DNA from: a virus
Length of the DNA stretch: 64,000 bases
Reading direction: 5' to 3' (one strand)
Virus record (IMG/VR): IMGVR_UViG_3300042691_041259
Location: 124,001 to 188,000 of that record
Part shown: positions 20,101 through 27,511 of the stretch, piece by piece
How positions within the stretch are numbered: the stretch's first letter is position 1
Layout of the letters: each line of letters begins with the position of its first letter
The notes under the pieces: model-generated
Seen by the model: the letters and a program-made list of their open reading frames with translations, nothing else
Told to the model about the DNA's origin: nothing
The model's database searches: none
Position numbers and translations under genes: made by a program

Positions 20101-22616
20101 TTGTTTACTAAATCTTCACTTGCAACATATGTTTGTGAAAATGTTGGCGGCAGCACAAAATAACGACTTCCTTGTGTAAGCCCTGTAACCACTTCAATGT
20201 CAACTACGTCGCCTGATCCTCCAACCGTAATTACTTTTACTCTAATTGGAGTGGAGAAAACACCACCACCCAGAGTAATAATGTCGCCTACGCTATAATC
20301 CACGCCGCCATCGGAATTCCCCGATAGCGTATATAGAGACGGGGCGGCTTTTACAAATGCAACACCATTCCAAAGTTTTGATGGCGAAGCATTTCCCGAA
20401 GTCGAACCTACGGATAGCACTGGGATTTTGTTTACTGTGGCGAGTGGAGCCTCAATGTTTACACCTTTGATTGTATAAGTAGCAAAGTATGATTGCAAAG
20501 TATCTGTTCCTGGTGAATACGAATAAGCAATTTCGTTAGTATCGTATCGGCGAGCATCCTCAATAGGAATGCGAGTATCATTGGCATTAAAGTCAACTTT
20601 CCGCGTAAGTTCCACCACAAATTGTTCTACTCGGTCATTCCAAGTATTGGCAGCGTATCTTTCATAGTATACGCCTTCTCCAACAATATCAACAATCTTG
20701 GCATTCAGTGGTATGAAACCACCTTCCAAGTATTGTTTTAAAGCAAACAGCTTAATTAGAATTTCATGATTGCTAAATTGAAATGCATCAATAGTCTGTG
20801 GAACGCCATTTTCATCAAGAACTCCGCTTTCCTTATTTAAGTCGTAGAAGAGACCGAATTTATTGGTCTTTTTGTAAACTCTGCTTGGCATCATTTCCAA
20901 GCTTCCATAAGGAACTCCTCGTTCTTCTAATTGAAACGGAATCTGGACCTGCTTGTATTTTCTATAGTAAACATCCTGCTTATTAACATTAAGCCAATAC
21001 TCTTTAATTCGTATATCATAATAGCCAAACCAATTGACAATATTTACCAATCCTTTATATGCTCCAAGATAAGGCCAAATTTGGTCTCCTTGCAAAAGCA
21101 TTTCTTTTCTCTTTTGATTGAGAAGCAGAAAGTTTGGCATGTCTTCAAAAACATCGCTATCTCTAAAGATCAATTCTTGGTTTTCGGTAACGTCTCTTCC
21201 AAAATTCTGTAACAATCTGCCTAGTCTTTCATCTTCTCCTTGTGCCTCGGCTCTAAGAGAGATTTGCGATATTAACACAGGTGCATAAGGAAACGTAACA
21301 TCTTCAAGTACAAAAACGCGAATATAGCTACCTTCAGTTCCTGCAGAAAAACCAAGATGGAATTGCATAAGTCGCTCATCCCATTCTTCGGTCACTTGTC
21401 TAAATTGATAACCAGGAACGCTAGCACCGGAAAAGTTTCCAACTGCCGGAAGTCCAGTAATTCCTGCTGTGAATGCGTCAGGCGATGTAAGATTTGTAGT
21501 ATCTGTAGGGGTATGAACAAAAGAACTGACTTTGGTAATTACTGGAAAATCTTCTTCGTACTTCACAGTAAACATAAATATCTCATCTTCCAATCCAACC
21601 ATTCTGCCACGCCACTTGGGAACCGCTCTAAAAAACATAGTTACCGGAGCAGCGGTATTTGCAATTACAGGAATAGTATTTGGCGTAGAAAAGTATACAA
21701 TTCTATTTGATACCTGAACAACATCATAAGTTCCCGCGATCAAAAGAGGTGCCGCTGCATCATATACGCGGATTGACATGCCCGCTACAAATCCGTGAGG
21801 CACATATGCTTCTAAAGCAGTACCAGAACCATTTTGGGTAGGAGCGGAATCTATAGTAATTTGTGTAAGACTGTCTACAGAAACAATTTTAGTTCCTGCG
21901 GGTATTCCAGTTCCTTCAACAAACATACCAGCCGCCAAACTGGCAGTACTGGCTATGCTAAAGATTTTTTTCTGGCCAGCAATAAAACTTCCGTTAAATG
22001 AATTTATGAATACTGAAACCGAACCAACACCAGTGCTAGATTCAATAGCGTCCACAGCTATTTTGTTATTATAGAATCCTACAGGGTTGGCAGGTCCTTC
22101 ATTAGCTCTTGGAAAGCTGTAACCATAATTAAGACTTCCAGGAGTTTGTGGCGACGCTACAACTTGCTCCAAAACAAAAATGTCTTGGTTTTCAATTAGA
22201 CCTGTAGAAACAATATCAAAGTACATTTCTCCAAGCCATGTAACATTTGGATAAGCAAATTTGGTATTTCCAGGTTTCCAATCAGAATTACCAGTAAACG
22301 ATAGACCATTAAATCCAATAATAGTTCCAGTTAGTGGATCGACTACTAAATCAGCGGGATCGCTATTCCATACGTATTTTGTAATAAGATTTTCAAAACG
22401 CAAGTATGCGCTTCCTGTGATGTCATAATTGTATCCTCCACTTGTAATTTCTAGAGAAACAATTCTACCTTCTGGGCTGGTATACACATTAAATGTAGCG
22501 CCGTATCCTCCAGAATTGGTAGGATCCACAACAGTTACCAGCGTAACTGTTTGCGGAAGAAGGTTAATTTCATTACCCTTCTTATCAAAGAAATTGAGCC
22601 TGTTTGTTAAAAGCAT
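14154..22616 (-). CDS. Giant baseplate wedge protein, gp7-like position (2820 aa)
   Basis: A 2820-residue protein directly after the gp25- and gp6-like genes, where T4 has gene 7, so a wedge-initiator role is inferred. It has GxGY-type beta repeats (near 60-75, 980 and 1105), a Trp-rich WDE/WDN segment (near 1240-1265), a PKD-like domain near 1165-1205 and another at the C-terminus (2735-2820, GLYDLELEITDTNG then YIEVYM). Residues about 1640-1890 show repeated strand units with dated-record style patterns (VDANTGS, GITYDPVRKRIWV), typical of a beta-propeller. T4 gp7 is about 1030 residues, so this is far longer; the extra domains could reach the host surface. gp7 identity is moderate; baseplate location is well supported. 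Confidence 0.7.
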   Translation of the reverse strand: MLLTNRLNFFDKKGNEINLLPQTVTLVTVVDPTNSGGYGATFNVYTSPEGRIVSLEITSGGYNYDITGSAYLRFENLITKYVWNSDPADLVVDPLTGTIIGFNGLSFTGNSDWKPGNTKFAYPNVTWLGEMYFDIVSTGLIENQDIFVLEQVVASPQTPGSLNYGYSFPRANEGPANPVGFYNNKIAVDAIESSTGVGSVSVFINSFNGSFIAGQKKIFSIASTASLAAGMFVEGTGIPAGTKIVSVDSLTQITIDSAPTQNGSGTALEAYVPHGFVAGMSIRVYDAAAPLLIAGTYDVVQVSNRIVYFSTPNTIPVIANTAAPVTMFFRAVPKWRGRMVGLEDEIFMFTVKYEEDFPVITKVSSFVHTPTDTTNLTSPDAFTAGITGLPAVGNFSGASVPGYQFRQVTEEWDERLMQFHLGFSAGTEGSYIRVFVLEDVTFPYAPVLISQISLRAEAQGEDERLGRLLQNFGRDVTENQELIFRDSDVFEDMPNFLLLNQKRKEMLLQGDQIWPYLGAYKGLVNIVNWFGYYDIRIKEYWLNVNKQDVYYRKYKQVQIPFQLEERGVPYGSLEMMPSRVYKKTNKFGLFYDLNKESGVLDENGVPQTIDAFQFSNHEILIKLFALKQYLEGGFIPLNAKIVDIVGEGVYYERYAANTWNDRVEQFVVELTRKVDFNANDTRIPIEDARRYDTNEIAYSYSPGTDTLQSYFATYTIKGVNIEAPLATVNKIPVLSVGSTSGNASPSKLWNGVAFVKAAPSLYTLSGNSDGGVDYSVGDIITLGGGVFSTPIRVKVITVGGSGDVVDIEVVTGLTQGSRYFVLPPTFSQTYVASEDLVNNIYYSGVGRGFKLDQQDIQYVLEGVKTTTQGKGYPILDPPVFTPADPDTGLPIVCTYNFNLTTVQGPYVGYFDQGTQLEVLTNEPYAPVAAFLELEATGFDVTWDEMIFSWDNLWSATEATLKAYVSPLPAGTGAIEAIEIIDPGSGYTRTPTVDFIGGDGINATATAYMRNGEVKILDLEVTSINALSPTSARAFFATPQAVFPLQVQILPTMFVVGTDTGGNSLDKPCVVLAYDTVGGNYVDISTSFNSVPGNFNIQIHAIEINSSGSAYTSTPEVKLTGGHTSTLYTWDEIGRGNFYDMEWKVTSEPGTSNFIYTSGQKSIDKLITHTVPLPYKGFYKVELIVYDTDNNWVNEIKRDYVEVYMPEALSSFATRYIGPSDTPGVYDGSGQESNILQMEQNCVDTWDEAFYMWDEFWGRWINHIKTWTVWDDCDILWDTLNVTPLSQENNWNYPKAPDYDVWKVSAYDSLVGKVTEFNPITGVVTVELSDVQNRPIATSFGAEIVYLRRDGSVFPVEATSATDFVTYVEYTISSVPAWPSSFEANPTAWEVLREVANTIVIQDDLYTPENGKTLIPGQYVTLKGDNNTPLNDSRWNLDHPLASWGIPIYAKNVDPVTTLYSGIITDGTSPITEQWVSGQIYNYRNQSYENGNLNLGVLGNPAPVVVETLDSPTEANWGNRAMFYVNNTNTNTYATTADLLKEVRPGFTEFDLVITQPDKTFWWAFDPLDPEISPPLIQPISIFTGAGAYRPSPDGGPGFIYGVYVPPSTNNAYYIDLEAATQNNISIAANVKKLFYVRELDRFFYPEGQTIGNDIYTLDPNTNTASLFTTLTSANSTNANMVFVRDGGSGYDMLYCATSDEFAYCVDANTGSIIAQIDTTPNTSCSGITYDPVRKRIWVLAGDNSPLSIIDADPNSPNWNTIIDTVSLPAAVLGIRYVEHIDRIIAFNLSVATTVYYELECSYPYTRTNKNISANWNTVTALAYHEADGHWWVSRNVGGTPRIDVYSFFDLSTPVYTINPTVPGVFRVMVYNPVTNSVWVTYQIGGIFALYEIKGKIFNEGTTLYEQHFRTIDMYEDSSNQGSPWNIWSAGESSIICIEATALEGKKFDELNNWLGQIDDIDIFGWIEYKYNVFPTRTYTSLQNGITGNLDITMDFNTRPILGEFENSIVFPAEPYTGRGWFFDWGISEGEYSQEIINVGEFYQIPGWSIVTVKDPNHELYRCDSTFKLKARDFDEDYADTHLGVKLGWSEVLNLDWDAMCSQTWNTIDWPYSLSANFRFVAENSGETFLQFNEYDPLYYDMPAVSYPEIAVFATNFLNNNIYDVSGYWGKNDNPGLSKFYYEVSSDTIGAVDQGFYTWGDPTDSNLYGDDTIAAVGDFVLGTNIQPGWEVSGAGAGQVTLGSSGAFTVGGAIPWIPACVIHGDMVAGSKVVSNIVGYQSDLPLAGWLWDPNALTIIGEFGPGIGLINENSGFVTTLTMFAPAATTVESFCMEVYPKRAGSVKFILSTPASDPDIVINAYAKSPGADSLGYVRSNTNNLFVSNHYIYEPGVSDLTEWNHTFPLGNYYNWVQNRDIFYGAGLENSLLQFAQPYRNIQTYIYEGGENRYSDYNAVNGGWYPSKSWSSPNGQVDGFPFLTPIANTFPNLYKPGTVVSIFDVNGNAIVPPTPDDLYLVLNSFFDGQATIYNAGSPFDFSTSTFFAANYSNWDQYPIPIVIKFASNVYNSAASPVSSETLTIEAVVVNPQTGLIGRNAVYFNGTTNIDGALIFDPETYQITSITQPTAPFTPALMPSPIESLKSGMVIGEVSGGPVLTNQFKTKIISVDNKNSLINIDIPIDSAATAVFYAYTPLDLNIKIQPVTRQLWSSTEQWDSMRLQYESSINSAFTWEDTTISLRERKIPAGCSVLFSSDASDIAGKTHFLWNLYHDGTKVCSIEDSDFMWTFLETGLYDLELEITDTNGNTQSRYNKDYIEVYMADRNEG

Positions 22617-22891
22617 TAAGAGTGTACTTTATAGTTTTTATCTACTGTGTAATTGAAAGCCTTCTTAATACTTCCTATGTAATTGATGAGATAAACAAGC
22701 ATTGTTTGAAATTGCAAAAACGTATATTCTTTTCTTGAATCCACCAATAAGTATTTAGAAGTTGTTTTTTCCAACAAGCGCTCTTCATAATCAAACCCTT
22801 GATTTTTCAGGATGTCTTGTTGATGTATCATCCAATTGTAATAACTGGGTCTTCCTAAATGAGGCCCGGGTTTTGGTGTTTCGGTTATCAT
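22616..22891 (-). CDS. Small baseplate-module protein (91 aa)
   Basis: A 91-residue protein between the gp6-like and giant wedge genes. Its start overlaps the upstream stop as ATGA and its end meets the next start, so it is tightly coupled to the wedge genes. The sequence is mostly helical with conserved-looking aromatic residues (RPSYYNWMIHQQDIL). It might fill the place of a small wedge subunit, but I see no motif that proves this. Confidence 0.6.
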   Translation of the reverse strand: MITETPKPGPHLGRPSYYNWMIHQQDILKNQGFDYEERLLEKTTSKYLLVDSRKEYTFLQFQTMLVYLINYIGSIKKAFNYTVDKNYKVHS

Positions 22892-24588
22892 ACGCTCTTT
22901 TTGATATTATTTACTTCAATTCGGTGAAGCTCCATATTTAGAGATCTTGGTGTATCTTTTTTGGTGAATGTGATATTTAGAGTTGACGGCTTTCCAGTCT
23001 CAATTCCCGTATTGAAGTACTCTCCATATCGATTAGCCCAGCCTCCACGAATAACTACAAGTTCTCCTCGATCCATTATGATATCACCAAATTCATCCAA
23101 CCCAATATCTTTCTTTGCAGCATTATTTGGATCTTTTTTGAATTGCTCATTTTTTTCACATACAAAGTATACGTTAACTGAGTCAACTCCTTCAACAGAT
23201 TCAATTACTGCTATGAGATCGGATTTTGGAATTCGATCTCTTCTACGGTTATTAAGAAAATAGTCAGAGCATTTAGAAATTATTTGCTGTCGAATAATAT
23301 CTTTGTTGAACCCTTCAAATGCTGTAACGTTTACCATCATCACGTATCTACTAATAATAGGATCCACAACTTTGTTTACCACTGTCATTATTTTTTGGCC
23401 ACTCCGTTCTATCAATTCGTACACCTTTCTCTTTTCGTCACTAGTGAGTCTAAATAAGTTAATTGGAACAGAAAAATAGTCATCAGAACTTTTTTTCCTT
23501 TTATTTACATCGGGTATGAGAAAGAGATACACGGTATTGTCATCCTCAAGATTTTCATCACCGAGAGTATTAAATGCATCAATTACCGAGAAAAAATTAA
23601 ACTTCTGAAAAAAGTATACGTAGTTGTCGGTATTGGCCAATACGTAAGATCTGCTGGTTTTTGGTGCAAGCAATTTTGTAAGAGCTATCGGTTCTGCATC
23701 GGATCCAAAAGAAAACGGCTCGATCATGGCTATACTAAGTATCTTATTTAGATCTACTTCTTCACCAGCAATATCATAGCCTTGCTGTAAAAATTTGAAT
23801 GGCGGAGACGAGTCGGTAATGATATTTCCAGCATTTCCTGAAGTTGTCATATATTCAACCCGGATAACTGCACCTAATGGCGGCTGAGCTCCAAAGTACG
23901 TATTGCCAAAAAATACATCTATTCCGCTATCAATACCGGTTTTTACAATGCATGCATTTTCATTATAGCTTATGTCATAAAGAGAATCGTACTTCTTCCA
24001 CTCTTCATTGTTTACATAGACTTTAACAAAAAAGTTGTCAATGATAAAGTTTTTCTTTGGAGTTGTAGTAAACGATTGAAGAGCTGCACCGGTTCCCGTG
24101 AAAGACTGTGCCTCTATTGCGCCTTGCATTGTATAGACCTCAATAGTATTTTTCCCACTTAGGTCTATTGTCACAGCTTCTTGATCCATTACCAAGGTAT
24201 ACGTAAGACCATTAGTACCACATTGTAAAGTGGTAAAATTAGGAATCACAACGGTATTACCGTACATGTCAACCTTTGCACCATTGTAAGTAAACTTTAA
24301 AGTGCCAGTTGCGGCAATTGCCCGAGTGGGATTGTGGCCGGCAATTCTTGCCAAACCTCTAATAGAATTAGGACGCTGCGCTGTGTATATGTTCAGCTCA
24401 TTAATGCTGTCTTCTACATAATAGAACATCAGCCTACCCATGTCAAGAATCACTTGTAATAGCTGACCGTATGGGCTAGCGGGTGAGAAAACTTGATCGG
24501 ATTGCTGATACTTTGATTCCAGAAAAGACTTTACATCAGTATACATCTGACTGTAAGTTATTCTGGTAAGTTTGAATATCTCTAGCAT
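22888..24588 (-). CDS. Baseplate wedge protein, gp6/J-like (566 aa)
   Basis: A 566-residue protein of the gp6/baseplate-J type, which forms the iris-like ring of the baseplate wedge. The N-terminus matches the family design: a helical start, then LLQVILDMGRLMFYYVEDS and the phrase RPNSIRGLARIAGHNPTRA (residues about 75-95), where such proteins begin their beta domain (ATGTLKFTYNG). The C-terminal half has the IRQQI..CSDYFLNNRRRDRIPKS-like region found in baseplate J proteins. It is flanked by gp25-like and giant wedge genes in the T4 order 25-6-7. Confidence 0.8.
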   Translation of the reverse strand: MLEIFKLTRITYSQMYTDVKSFLESKYQQSDQVFSPASPYGQLLQVILDMGRLMFYYVEDSINELNIYTAQRPNSIRGLARIAGHNPTRAIAATGTLKFTYNGAKVDMYGNTVVIPNFTTLQCGTNGLTYTLVMDQEAVTIDLSGKNTIEVYTMQGAIEAQSFTGTGAALQSFTTTPKKNFIIDNFFVKVYVNNEEWKKYDSLYDISYNENACIVKTGIDSGIDVFFGNTYFGAQPPLGAVIRVEYMTTSGNAGNIITDSSPPFKFLQQGYDIAGEEVDLNKILSIAMIEPFSFGSDAEPIALTKLLAPKTSRSYVLANTDNYVYFFQKFNFFSVIDAFNTLGDENLEDDNTVYLFLIPDVNKRKKSSDDYFSVPINLFRLTSDEKRKVYELIERSGQKIMTVVNKVVDPIISRYVMMVNVTAFEGFNKDIIRQQIISKCSDYFLNNRRRDRIPKSDLIAVIESVEGVDSVNVYFVCEKNEQFKKDPNNAAKKDIGLDEFGDIIMDRGELVVIRGGWANRYGEYFNTGIETGKPSTLNITFTKKDTPRSLNMELHRIEVNNIKKSV

Positions 24589-24604
24589 TGATTGACTTTT
24601 AATG

Positions 24605-24967
24605 TTACACGGCTACCAGCCCAAAGGCCTTGGTACCATTAACATATATATCAATGTAAGCAACATCCCTGACAGTTCCAGGGACAAAATTGATTTCTAA
24701 TTTAAGATTGAATGCGCTGGCTTCGGGTATGTAACTAGCAATTTGTTGGTCAAAAGCCTGCTTTAATTCGTTTGCGCTAAACCCAAAGTCAAATAAGAGA
24801 TCCTCAAGACTAATACCAAATTGCGGATCCCCAAGAATTTCACCCTTTCGAGTAAACATAATCATTTTAAGCTTCTGTATGAGAATACGCAAAGAGTCTC
24901 TCTCTTCAATTTTAAACGCCTCATACCCAGGCTCATTTTGATTGATTATGTATATGTCCTTAATCAT
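24605..24967 (-). CDS. Baseplate wedge protein gp25-like (120 aa)
   Basis: A 120-residue gp25-like wedge protein, the small lysozyme-related subunit that joins the sheath to the baseplate. The core phrase FTRKGEILGDPQFGISLEDLLF (in part, near residues 39-60) is the family hallmark of a turn then PxFG and a helix ending in LF. The start is taken at 24967, where TAATG overlaps the stop of the upstream gene; a longer frame begins at 24988 but lies wholly inside that gene. It is followed by the gp6-like gene. Confidence 0.85.
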   Translation of the reverse strand: MIKDIYIINQNEPGYEAFKIEERDSLRILIQKLKMIMFTRKGEILGDPQFGISLEDLLFDFGFSANELKQAFDQQIASYIPEASAFNLKLEINFVPGTVRDVAYIDIYVNGTKAFGLVAV

Positions 24968-25698
24968 TAGTGGAAGATGTAGAACCAATCTGGGCTATTT
25001 TCATCGTCAATCCTTTGTTTGATTTGTTCAAGTTCTTCTTTTCCTTCCTCTTTAATAGTGTCCGCATTTACTTGAACACCTCCTGGAAGATTAAACGTAA
25101 AGAAACCAAGGATTCTACCTAATGAGATTTTAGCCTGCGCAGTAACCCATCTTTGGAAAAACCAATCGTCGTAAAGTTTGTTCTCCTCAATTTTAACATA
25201 GGTTTGTACCGCGCAATTTCTTTTTGGATTTCTACCAATAATTTTCAGTCTCTTTGTATTTCGATTAAAGTCGTACGAAACTCTTTCTAAGATAAACGCC
25301 TGGGTCAAGTCCCAGTAAGAATATTGTGCAGCCCTAAGAACCAAGTCATCCGACGCAAATGGCGAGAGAAAAAGTTCTGCTGCTAATAAACGGTTGTCAT
25401 AAAAGTCAGCATCAATAGTGCCCAATCGGCCGGCTCCTTGTATTTCTCTAATTTCGTAAACGGATATTACGCAGTCGGGCATAAGTATGGAACGAGTCTT
25501 CCTAAAGTCTTCTTGCTGAAACCAGTCTTTAGTTATCACATAGTATTGTGTTTCAACCGCGGGTCCATAATTGACATAAAACCAGTTAAGAGCTTGATCA
25601 ATAACCCGCTCCATTTCTCTTTCAGGAACTGAATACGGGAGTGAACAAGATCCGGTGATCTCATTATTTACCATTTCGATAAGTTCTGCTCTGGTCAT
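24967..25698 (-). CDS. Virion structural protein, possible neck/head-completion type (243 aa)
   Basis: A 243-residue protein just upstream of gp25, overlapping it by TAATG. The first 40 residues have the MVNNEI..ERVIDQALNWFYVNYGP pattern that opens many phage neck and head-completion proteins, and the rest alternates helices with aromatic beta strands. No enzyme motif is seen. I suggest a head-tail joining or neck protein, but a baseplate role is also possible given its neighbours. Confidence 0.55.
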   Translation of the reverse strand: MTRAELIEMVNNEITGSCSLPYSVPEREMERVIDQALNWFYVNYGPAVETQYYVITKDWFQQEDFRKTRSILMPDCVISVYEIREIQGAGRLGTIDADFYDNRLLAAELFLSPFASDDLVLRAAQYSYWDLTQAFILERVSYDFNRNTKRLKIIGRNPKRNCAVQTYVKIEENKLYDDWFFQRWVTAQAKISLGRILGFFTFNLPGGVQVNADTIKEEGKEELEQIKQRIDDENSPDWFYIFH

Positions 25699-25722
25699 TT
25701 GTGTTTTCTTATTTTTCTCCGA

Positions 25723-26070
25723 TTATTCAAAATCGGGCAAAAAGCCAAGACTATTCATACAGTCTTGATTAAAGTATGCCTGTTGTGATCTTGGATATTT
25801 GTTACTAAAAATAATTTTATCATCTTTAGCGACATCCAAAAAGTATACCCCTCCACCAATACCGGCTGTGATTGCCCATTCGGCGCCAGATCCACGTTCT
25901 TTTGCTACGTAAACATCCACTTGATCAAAGCGATTGTCATCGTCAAGCGTTTCTTCGCTTCTTTCCGCATCTCTGTCAAAGCTTATTCCACCAAGTCTTA
26001 ATTGTTTTTCAATATCAAAAGGTAAATGCGCTTCGCCAACAAACGCCTCAAACGTTTTTAAGTGCTTCAT
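25723..26070 (-). CDS. Small protein with T4-like capsid-targeting N-terminus (115 aa)
   Basis: A 115-residue protein that starts MKHLKTFEAFVGEA, close to the T4 capsid targeting sequence MKTYQEFIAEA; T4 protease cleaves such leaders after a (L/I)xE-type site, here possibly VGE. The remainder is acidic with a Gly-rich strand (AITAGIGGGVYFLDV). Its start overlaps the stop of the amidoligase gene as ATGA, so both may be made together. A head-internal protein, perhaps injected with DNA, is the best guess. The function of the mature part is unknown. Confidence 0.6.
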   Translation of the reverse strand: MKHLKTFEAFVGEAHLPFDIEKQLRLGGISFDRDAERSEETLDDDNRFDQVDVYVAKERGSGAEWAITAGIGGGVYFLDVAKDDKIIFSNKYPRSQQAYFNQDCMNSLGFLPDFE

Positions 26071-27470
26071 TTCTTTTCTTTCTTTTTATCTTTTTCCTTG
26101 GATTCATCCTTGTAACTACCTGGAGATTCTACGGGTTCTTTCTCTTCAACAATCATGGTTTCTTTAGAAACATTGGCAAGTTTTCCAATCTCCCCGTTAC
26201 GTATTACCCCTCTCACGACTTGGCAATTAATGATATTTGACTTGTTTTCAATAAAGCAATCATTACAAGCATTTTCAACATGTAATGGAGATTCCACTAT
26301 CTTTGAAAAGTCAACCGTGTTTCCTTTTGGAAATACGCTAAATCCAATACGGCTATTCTTAATTTTACAACCGTAAAAAGAACAACGATCCATAACACCT
26401 TCAAGTTCGCAATCAATTATTTCTAAATCGGTAAGCCTACAATTTTTTAATTTGGTGCTCTTTAATTGAAAACGACCAATTTCACTATCCAAATTAAACT
26501 CGCCTTTGGTCATACCGCCAGAAACAATAATTTCAAATAGTTTGTCTCTAAGATTGATCCAAACGCCTTCGAGTACATCATCATTGTCGTTCATATCTAA
26601 TGTTACCTTAATATCAGGGAACTCCTTTTTAAACGACGCATATTTTACAAAAGCTTGCGATATTTTATTTTGCTTTTCAATCATTTTCTTGAACTCTCGC
26701 ACTTCCGATGACGTGAAATCCATGAAATTAAGAACAGAATGCATATGCGTAATAAAGTAAGAAACCAGATCTAAAATCTTCTTGGTTTTCTTTTCATAAT
26801 CCGCGCCACCCATGTAACGATATTCCAAGTAGTTCTTTTCGAGTTTGAGGAAATTTACGCCATAATACTTTTCAAATGGAGTTTGGAAAGCATTTCTGCT
26901 GTAAACTGTGCTATCTTTATTGATAAAGAAGGCTGACTTATTTGGAAGAATTTCTTTAATGCTTCGAGCATAAACAGAATCTCTTCTCTTTGGAAAAACT
27001 GAGTACACGTTTTCTTCATCAAAAGAAAGAATGAACTTTAGAACATTCATATTTTTGATGTCAAATATGGTTGGAAGCTGAACATCGTCAATAGAAATGT
27101 TGACGTGAATGGAGCATCTTTCCGTGGTGTACCCATTATTGCTAATCCATTCCAGCACTTTAATAATGACATTCCGGGCTTCTGTATATTTCATTGGCCC
27201 AGTCACTAATTCGCACATAGTCTTTCCACCGGAATAGTCCGGTTCGAGCTTAAAAATCTCATCGGTTGGTGCTACTGGAGAGTGGTACAGCGGTTTAGGT
27301 TCTTTAATATCGGAAAGGGCCATTGGAACAACAACCCGTTTCCCGATATATTTTGATATTGACCGCGCTGTCTCTAAATGGCCTTTCAAATTAGAATAGA
27401 ATTCAAATTCTATCCCAATCTTTCCTGCCTCTAAAATTTCTGCAGGGCTATAGTTCTTCTTAATTTTCAT
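26067..27470 (-). CDS. Putative amidoligase with C-terminal pentapeptide-like repeats (467 aa)
   Basis: This 467-residue protein looks like a phage amidoligase, a glutamine-synthetase-fold enzyme that forms amide bonds with ATP. Visible motifs are GIEFEFYS (residues 19-26, metal-binding acids), PDYSGGKTMCELVTGP (78-92), HVNISI (122-127) and YLEYRYMGG (214-222), which fit the family's E-x-E, HxN/S and E-x-R signatures. Residues about 325-435 show a different pattern, with five-residue-spaced Cys/Leu/Ile and Asn (KLKNCRLTDLEIIDCELEG), like a right-handed beta-helix of pentapeptide type. The tail is very Lys/Glu-rich. It sits between an S1-like gene and a small capsid-targeted-like gene. The substrate is unknown. 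Confidence 0.72.
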   Translation of the reverse strand: MKIKKNYSPAEILEAGKIGIEFEFYSNLKGHLETARSISKYIGKRVVVPMALSDIKEPKPLYHSPVAPTDEIFKLEPDYSGGKTMCELVTGPMKYTEARNVIIKVLEWISNNGYTTERCSIHVNISIDDVQLPTIFDIKNMNVLKFILSFDEENVYSVFPKRRDSVYARSIKEILPNKSAFFINKDSTVYSRNAFQTPFEKYYGVNFLKLEKNYLEYRYMGGADYEKKTKKILDLVSYFITHMHSVLNFMDFTSSEVREFKKMIEKQNKISQAFVKYASFKKEFPDIKVTLDMNDNDDVLEGVWINLRDKLFEIIVSGGMTKGEFNLDSEIGRFQLKSTKLKNCRLTDLEIIDCELEGVMDRCSFYGCKIKNSRIGFSVFPKGNTVDFSKIVESPLHVENACNDCFIENKSNIINCQVVRGVIRNGEIGKLANVSKETMIVEEKEPVESPGSYKDESKEKDKKKEKK

Positions 27471-27489
27471 TTAAACAGCTTTCTTTTTA

Positions 27490-27497
27490 TATTTATC
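27490..27497 (-). promoter_or_regulatory. Late-type box GATAAATA before amidoligase
   Basis: Minus-strand GATAAATATAAAA lies about 20 bases before the ATG at 27470, in the short gap after the S1-like gene. It matches the late-type box found at other virion genes. Confidence 0.5.
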
Positions 27498-27511
27498 TCA
27501 GTATGAGTAAC

